Shown here: positions 57,901 through 64,000 of the stretch, in pieces | How the letters are laid out: every line of letters begins with the position of its first letter | Position numbering within the stretch: the stretch's first letter is position 1 | NCBI GenBank assembly: GCA_019095985.1 | Contig: CM032660.1 | Coordinates: 40,591,970 to 40,655,969 of the forward strand | DNA: 64,000 nt | Source of the DNA: Streblospio benedicti | Lineage: Eukaryota; Annelida; Polychaeta; Spionida; Spionidae | Direction: 5' to 3' | Notes under the pieces: generated by a model | Told to the model about the DNA's origin: nothing | The model's input: the letters and a program-made list of their open reading frames with translations, nothing else | The model's database searches: none | Program-made: the position numbers and the translations under genes

Positions 57901-58558
57901 CAAACGCTGTCCCCATATGTTATCAATCGAAAAGTCATACGTCTATCTCAGTCCATAATTTATCATACCTATATGTCGTGATGGCAACATGAGCACGACA
58001 GTTTTGAATCTTTGTATTGTCTGAAGCAAAATGTCAAGCCCGCATTTCCACCTAAATATCAACGTGACGTTGCTGGTCTGCATTGTTATTGTCATGTCCT
58101 TGCACAATAGGACACGGAAGCACAGAGAATTCATACTTTATTTTTCACTCATTCTTTTGTACACTATAGACCGTTGACATTTAAGTTCATTTCCCAAGTA
58201 GCATTATTACCATATGAAACACCTCTGACACTAAAAAGTCGAATAGCATTTTTCATAACTCTACAATCAAAACGTAACCCCGTGATTAATATATTAGTCT
58301 CCTCTTCATTTTCTCCTCTCTCATTACCTGCGTTGATATTCTTGTCGGCAATAGCATGAACAATGCTAAAACATGTGATGAGGGTTAGGTTTTTGAAATG
58401 CCAATGGCTAAGATTAGAGTCGCAGCTGCAATAAACCTACTCTATCCCTCTAGCCGATGCCCGCCTGTCACGCAAGATGTCCCCAGTAAGTGACACTTCA
58501 TTTTCCTGACCAGGGAAAGGAGATTAGGCCGGTCATGTCACGCACAGCATCACGTGAT
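54976..58558. other. Upstream region of the minus-strand gene
   Basis: Mostly AT-rich. A CpG-richer stretch at about 56250-56950 includes a 67-codon minus-strand frame with two CxxC pairs (see findings) and might hold its promoter. No other gene supported. Confidence 0.45.
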
Positions 58559-58715
58559 CACTGGCAGATCCAGGGAGCACGCATTCCCCTTTTTACCCAC
58601 ACATCCCAAATATAATTTTCATTGCATTTTTCATCTTCGCGAGCTTTGGGAAATACACAACTAACCCATGGAATCCACAGATCCCCCCTTTTCTGAAAAT
58701 TTGGATCTGCCAGTG
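58559..58715. mobile_element. CAGATCC-type inverted-repeat element, short copy
   Basis: 157 bp with perfect 13-bp ends CACTGGCAGATCC and GGATCTGCCAGTG. Related to 46314-46667. Non-coding. Confidence 0.65.
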
Positions 58716-58984
58716 TGTAAAGCATAGAACAGGGTCGCGCAAATATAAAGGGAAAAAGTGGCACACTGTGAACACCCTACGCAACCACACAAAAAGGCCC
58801 TTATTAGTGGCTCGTTGTCATATGATGAATGCCATTGCAGCTTGTTATGAAACCCTAAAACAAGCTAACCTTGTTTCATCAGTGTTTTTGCACTAATACA
58901 GGAAGATATAAATCATGGATAATGACCATACAGGGCTGAATATGACGTTATGGGGCATTAGAAATTTCCGGGGTTGCAACAAGG

Positions 58985-59156
58985 TTGCTCTTGTTATTGT
59001 TGCTGCTGTTGATGCTGTTGCTGTTGTTGTTGTTGTTGTTGTTGTTGCTGCTGCTGCTGCTGCTTCTTCTTCTTCTTCTTCTTCTTCTTCTTCTTCTTCT
59101 TCTTCTTCTTCTTCTTCTTCTTCTTCTTCTTCTCTTCTTCTTCTTCTTCTTCTTCT

Positions 59157-59225
<69 letters not shown>

Positions 59226-59234
59226 CTTCTTCAT
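58985..59234 (+). repeat. Compound trinucleotide microsatellite
   Basis: Blocks of GTT, then GCT, then a long TCT run with one two-base interruption near 59134, then a long GCT run, ending in TTC. Apparent long frames of Leu, Ser, Gln, Lys or Arg across it on both strands are artefacts of the repeat. Confidence 0.95.
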
Positions 59235-60752
59235 GCTGTTTCCGATGCGGTTGCTGACGCTGTTGGCGATGCAGACGTCGTTTCCACTGTATTTTTTCTA
59301 TTATTAGATTAGTGCAAAGAAATCCATTGAGCAATTTATAACAGTATTGGACACTTAGACAAACTATTTTGCTCGCAACGGGCGATAACCATATCATTGT
59401 ATGGGGTCATATTGCAGAGTGGTAATGTAACATGCCAATACACATTCAGATATTAGGAAAATACAATAAGCAAACATAATTAGCGACTGCTTTCTGTACC
59501 ACGGAGCGTTCATGGTTTGGTTTGTTTGCTGAGAAACAAAGGGAGAACAGAGCCTATTCTCTTGTAACCTATACATCAATCCTGTCATAATTAATGCAGT
59601 TTTACTGTTTTCACTTAATACATGGACCTGGATTTGCAGTAAAATGTGTGTGGCTTAGTTTCCTACTCCTATTTGTAAAGGCGTAGTGATAACACTATAA
59701 AGTTAATTATATCAAATCCTTTTCTTTTTTCCAAAGTCATTCTCAACGAGGTCATAAGGTTCAGTAGAACCATAGGGATCCTACACTTATAATGAATATG
59801 TCAACCATATTTGTAGTTATGTTATGGGTTTAAAATCTACATCTACATTTTTCATATTTATAGTAGGGCTTTGGATGAAAAATTGCAGCCAAGCACCCTG
59901 TAATGTGCTCATATACGCACGATACTAACGCAATACCATTATATTTTACAATGCAATGAAACTGTCACGAAACTCAGAGACATGTAGTAACTGTACAACT
60001 CTTCTATGCATGAAACAGTGACATTCGCAAATACAATGAAGCCATAGTAAATGTGCGGGTTCTCCACTACTAAAAAAGGCGTGCCTGGGAGAAAACTCAT
60101 GAAAGTTGGCCACTTTATGGATAGACATTATACATGTATGGTGACGTATGATTATTGCTAGCTCTAAGTTAGCTACTTCAACTCTTGCGTAAAAGTATTG
60201 GATCCTCGAGAGTACTTTAAAGTTTGGGTAAGAATAATGAATGAGGTACATGTAACTATCTAGGCATCATAAGTCTAACTATCAGTTATGTTCCTTCCAT
60301 GGTCTTTTTTTTTCAACCAGGTATGAACCAAGCACTGCAAAAGGAGAAAACAAAATATATATGTCAACCATGCAAGCTATAAATCTATCGTCCTTCGAAG
60401 TCCTCGCCCCACCCATCAGAAATGAAGCAAGGTAGCCACTCAAGAAAGTAACTATTCTCTTTACACACAAATCCTGCAGGATTATCAACTGTATAGCGAT
60501 AATAATCCACGACACTGGAGTATTCAATTAAGAACAATGCGCATTAGCGAGGTAGCGGAGTGGCTGGGGACGGGGGCGGAGAGCCAATAAGGGCCTGATT
60601 GCGGCGACGCTGCCATCCAGCAGACGAGAATGGCACGTACTTCACGCCATGCGCTCGTCGTCTGCTACATGTATACTGGGTGATTATTTTGCTGTTTGCT
60701 GTAAGTGTGTGGTTTCTAATTCAGTGTCTAACAAGACGGTAGCGGTTTGGAC
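59235..60752. other. Intergenic DNA, no gene seen
   Basis: AT-rich until about 60540, then a short GC-rich piece (60540-60670) with an AGCCAATAAGG box that might be promoter-like. No exon supported. Confidence 0.45.
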
Positions 60753-60920
60753 CACTGGCAGATCCAGATTTTCGTAAAGTGGAAAGGGGGGTGAGGCGGA
60801 TCGGTATAGATTTCATGGGTGTCGTATGTCCGAAGGCTAGCGGAATGCCAAAACCCCAGGAAAATGATATCTTTATGCCAAGATTTGGGCACACACCCAG
60901 TGCCATCGTATTGCTTTGAG
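60753..60920. mobile_element. CAGATCC-type element, partial copy
   Basis: Begins CACTGGCAGATCCAG and shares the next internal bases with the 46514 copy (TTTTCRTAAAG, GGGAGG-like run, ATGCCAAAA-CC). The right end is not preserved. Confidence 0.45.
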
Positions 60921-61460
60921 CTCCAATGCTGGGCTATTTCTGTTGTGCGTGTAGTATTTATTATATGTGCTGTATCAATATTTACTGTACGTTTCTTGGT
61001 ACTCCATTTTGGCTGTTTTTGTAGTGGTGGTTCAGGTTGGAATTCGGTGCATCTGCTCTAACATCTGGTCTAACATTGGCTTGTAGATTCATATTCGGTG
61101 GCACATGTCATGCAACAATTGAATCAGGGGATTTGTGCAAGTATACAAAGTCATTAAGGGGCTATAGGACAAAGTCATTAATCACCGCCGCTCAGCCGTC
61201 AGCTGGCGCATCGCTCATCGAGTGAGTAGCCGCTATAGTTTTAGTCGTGGCGTCTCATCCGCGATTGAAAGGAGCAAGAGGTATAAGGGGATCGGGTAGC
61301 CCGTAGTAAACGCGCCTAGGAGACTTAGCATCGCGTATAGTTTTGTAGTAAACGTAGATCGTGGTTAGCGATTGCAATATTTTACTCGTAGTAATTTTAA
61401 GAGTCATCTAGCCCGTTTTATTCGTAGTATCGTGAGACTTCGAGTAGACACGAATAGTCT

Positions 61461-61610
61461 CTCTACATTATTCATGAGGAAGGTTAATCAACAGCCACCC
61501 CTCTACATTATTCATGAGGGAGGTTAATCAACTTTTGACAGCCCGGCCGTACGAATAGCCCCACGGGCGGAGCCCGTCGTTTAAACACCCGCTACATTAT
61601 TCACGAGGGG
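61461..61610 (+). repeat. Motif CTACATTATTCATGAGG in three copies
   Basis: Two 32-base copies at 61461-61492 and 61501-61532 differ at one base; a shorter third copy lies at 61592-61610. Between copies two and three is a CGGGC/GCCCG hairpin at 61564-61576. Upstream of the 92-codon frame, so a regulatory role is possible. Confidence 0.75.
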
Positions 61611-61891
61611 GTCCACTACACGATCTTCACGTCGATAGAAAGTTTTACCAATTACTATTTCATAACCGTTACTAAATCAATAAAATACGGTACAACTAAC
61701 GCTATAAGATCGATAATCCTACACGCGTATCGAGCGGAAAGAAATGAACGTCGAATATTCGGAATATCCGAGAGGAATAAAAAAAAGCTAAAAAGACTGC
61801 TCCAATTTACGCCAGTTTCCCATTAGACTGGTCAGCTCAGCTCATCTCGCCCAGCTTCCGAGCGACCCCCCGCCTTAGCCACACACTGACC

Positions 61892-62170
61892 ATGGCCACC
61901 GGCTACGACGCATCCGGCGTGACCCGAGACCCTGATAGAGAAATTCTCTTAAGAGCGTTGACGAGCATTCGCGCGCGCTACGAAATCTCGCTCAATAAAA
62001 CGCGGGCGACCCTAGCACGTTTAGACGATGCTATGATCCCACACCCAAACTCGCCACTCGAACCCTTAGAGATGTTCTATCGTAATCTCGTTAGAGATTT
62101 TACCGAGACGGTCACGATATTTAACGAATGGTCAAGCGTATACTATCTAGTACGGTTTCTAGAGCCATAG
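61892..62170 (+). CDS. Unidentified 92-codon reading frame
   Basis: ATG in a strong context (CTGACCATGGCC) after a pyrimidine-rich leader. Encodes MATGYDASGVTRDPDREILL ... YRNLVRDFTETVTIFNEWSS ... FLEP; soluble, rich in charged helices (RARYEISLNKTRATLARLDD), with no Cys and no transmembrane segment. The frame is intact. It is followed by an A-rich spacer and an imperfect GCCTC..GAGGC hairpin at 62200-62219. I do not recognise the family; the helical pattern could fit the start of a capsid-like protein but that is a guess. Confidence 0.45.
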   Translation: MATGYDASGVTRDPDREILLRALTSIRARYEISLNKTRATLARLDDAMIPHPNSPLEPLEMFYRNLVRDFTETVTIFNEWSSVYYLVRFLEP

Positions 62171-62199
62171 AGGTCAACAACAAAAACAAAAAAAAAAAA

Positions 62200-62219
62200 C
62201 GCCTCCCTCTTTAGAGAGG
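62200..62219 (+). other. Imperfect hairpin after the 92-codon frame
   Basis: GCCTCCCTCTTTAGAGAGGC can fold with a two-base bulge, right after an A run. It does not match the histone 3' stem-loop consensus. Could be an RNA 3' structure. Confidence 0.4.
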
Positions 62220-62328
62220 CAATATTAACATCCCCCCCTTTCCCCGTTGAGCGCGTATTTAAGAGATAGAAGATCTCTCAGAATTTTTTTTTACGTAAGA
62301 ATATCGATCGTACTTTTTTAGCGATATA

Positions 62329-62428
62329 NNNNNNNNNNNNNNNNNNNNNNNNNNNNNNNNNNNNNNNNNNNNNNNNNNNNNNNNNNNNNNNNNNNNNNNN
62401 NNNNNNNNNNNNNNNNNNNNNNNNNNNN
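62329..62428. other. Assembly gap (100 N)
   Basis: Exactly 100 N, the usual placeholder for a gap of unknown length. The order and distance of the sequences on either side are therefore not certain. Confidence 0.99.
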
Positions 62429-62699
62429 CTAATCACATTGAATATACATTAGCATCCTAGATTAAATAAGTTGAACTTTCACATCCATATGAATTTACTT
62501 TATACCATATGAAGCAAGTGTCAAGAATTAAATCTGTAACTTCATGAATGAGAAATACACTGAATGCTATTTTACTATGAAACAATGAGAGCAATTAGTT
62601 ATTAAACATTAATAACAGTTTTGCTATCAAACATAGAACAATAAAATGCAAATTAACACTAAATTAGCACTGTCCTTTCTCTCTTTGTTCAGTTTGTTT

Positions 62700-64000
62700 T
62701 ATCATATATTATGGCACAAAATCCTCAAGATATTTTGGTCTTATTATGCTTCGGCCACTGCGTCTTGTCTCTGCACTTATGTTTGGAGTAACTGCTGGAG
62801 TCCCTACTGTTGATGGTGAGCACGAGTCTGGTCGTTCTGCCAGCTTTCTTGGTGATGTTGGTGTGGCTGGAGACTCATTTGAACGATCAATTGTTGAAGG
62901 TTCAGGACTTGGGCTTTCCTCTATGACTGGCAATAGGTGGCGCCTATTTCTTTCATACTGCTTTCCATTTGATTGGACTACATATGAACGAGGTTTGTTA
63001 CTGTGCCTGACAATCTCAGCTTCCTGGTCGTATCCTCTATCTGTCTGCATTCTCACTTTTTGTTGGTCGTTTAGTTGTTTTAGGGTTTTGCACTCTTGTC
63101 ATAATGTTTCTTCTTTTGTAGTCTGGATGTTCTTCATTCATCTTCATAGAAATAGCTCATCTGCGAGGTCATCAACTTTGCGACGGCGTTGTTGATATAA
63201 CTGGCTGCGCTGTTGGTTCTGACCTTTGCTGTGTGTCATTGACCATGGATAAACACATCTTAGCATAGTGATTCCATTTTTAAACATTTTGAACATTGTT
63301 GTCCAAATGCAGGGCATTCTTCCCTTTTGTGCATTTTGTTTACTTCCACACTTGTAACAACCACTTGTGGATTTTTGTTCTGGTTTTATTTGGTCGCGGC
63401 TGCTGTGATGGCTGATGCTTTCTGTTTCCTCCTTGCATTTGATCTATTGTAGTGTACAGCATGGACATCTTGCTCTGCCTTTTTTCAGATCTTTAATGTG
63501 CTTGTCAGATTGTTCATTGGCCCTACATATAGCAATAGCTCTTGCTAGGTCGAGGTCCTTTCTTTTTGAACAGTTCTTTCGGTGACACTCGTCACGACGC
63601 CACATACGATGCGGTCTCTGATGAACTCCATCTTGTAGGCTCAAATTTGCATGTTGTTGCTTTTGATCTTGACATCAGCAAGAAATGCAGAGAAACTCTC
63701 GGGATCCCCATTTTTATCATTACCTTGCTTTCTCTCAAAGAATGCATGTCTTTCCATCATGACATTTACTTTTAGAGTGCTACACTTCTTTGAATTTTTC
63801 AACAATACTTCCGGGTCATCTTTTAGTTTCAGCCGGAGTTACTACGTCACCATTGTCATTTTTAATTTCTGGGGCATAACACAAATGATTTGGCTTTCGT
63901 CCCAGCATCTTTGCTCGCGAAGTTCAATAGGGAATGAGGCTTTTTTGCTTTTGGGGACTTGCCTTGTAGGCCTGCTTCAGCATAGATTCTCCAAGCTTCC
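62700..64000 (-). mobile_element. Ty3/gypsy LTR-retrotransposon fossil (minus strand, runs off the window)
   Basis: Parts seen from high to low coordinates: a Gag-like part (about 63250-63900) with the gypsy-typical RAIAICRANEQSDKHIKDLK stretch (seen at 63470-63550) and a Cys-rich zinc-knuckle-like area, then a Pol tail (62709-63056) with the integrase C-terminal pattern KPRSYVVQSNGKQYERNRRH and a closing RRSGRSIIRPKYLEDFV. The element is broken, with several breaks. It looks old rather than active, but no LTR pair is in view to date it. LTR sequence may lie at 62429-62700 or beyond the window; I cannot confirm it. Confidence 0.75.

Larger units (their letters stand above)
61200..62328 (+). 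other. CpG-rich block of foreign character, up to the assembly gap
   Basis: From about 61,190 the sequence changes abruptly: CG dinucleotides become very frequent (CGCGCGCTACGA, CGTCGAATATTCGG) while the rest of the window is poor in them. It contains a triplicated motif, a 92-codon frame and a hairpin, and runs into the N gap. Origin unknown: unmethylated host DNA, a young mobile or virus-like element, or misassembled foreign sequence. Confidence 0.6.

Noticed and set aside
58893-59397. Long frames rich in Leu, Ser, Gln, Lys, Arg or Cys on both strands
   Set aside because: They are the compound trinucleotide microsatellite read in different frames; no splice sites or conserved sequence.
60545-60600. 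tRNA-like start (GAGGTAGCGGAGTGGCTGGG)
   Set aside because: No matching T-arm (GGTTCRA) or acceptor stem follows.

Overview
This window looks like nuclear DNA from an animal, probably a marine invertebrate. It is AT-rich, with short GC-richer exons separated by kilobase introns. It has many short inverted-repeat transposons, and the palindromes TACATGTA and ACCGGTA recur throughout. I cannot name the species. A 100-base run of N near the right end marks an assembly gap.

Left part (1 to about 10,100): no gene was recognised. It holds two copies of one PIF/Harbinger-like miniature transposon family (TWA target duplications, GGCAAAACCC ends, subterminal CCGTACGGC palindromes). A second, Helentron-like element made of ~147-bp tandem units sits inside the larger copy. 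A third foldback element follows at 3.2-3.8 kb.

Centre (10,125 to 43,716, + strand): one complete or nearly complete smoothelin-like gene, rebuilt here from phase-compatible exons. It encodes a smoothelin domain, an acidic and Ser/Thr-rich linker, a ~3-kb disordered exon with Ser-Pro repeats, and a C-terminal calponin-homology (CH) domain ending in a Lys/Glu tail. The spliced length from the ATG at 10170 is 4,557 nt (1,518 residues), and the frame is kept at every junction. Three splice features stand out: (i) two alternative exons for the first CH helix, exactly one of which must be used to keep frame; (ii) an in-frame 147-nt cassette exon hidden in the longest intron; (iii) an intron inside the giant exon that is itself open for 178 codons and ends in a stop within a perfect branch-point sequence, so retention would give a CH-less protein.

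Right part (44 to 61 kb): a 3' flank rich in miniature elements, then a small four-exon minus-strand gene (54,658 to 51,010) of unknown family. Other items are a second Helentron-like copy, an identical 86-bp tandem duplication, a long compound GTT/GCT/TCT/GCT microsatellite, and several miniature elements with TA-type or CAGATCC-type ends.

Right end (61.2 to 64 kb): a strikingly CpG-rich block with a 92-codon reading frame and triplicated upstream motif, unlike anything else here. It runs into the N gap. Beyond the gap lies a broken minus-strand Ty3/gypsy LTR-retrotransposon fossil with Gag-like and integrase-tail-like parts.

All calls rest on reading the sequence and on recalled family knowledge. 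No database search, alignment or expression data were available.
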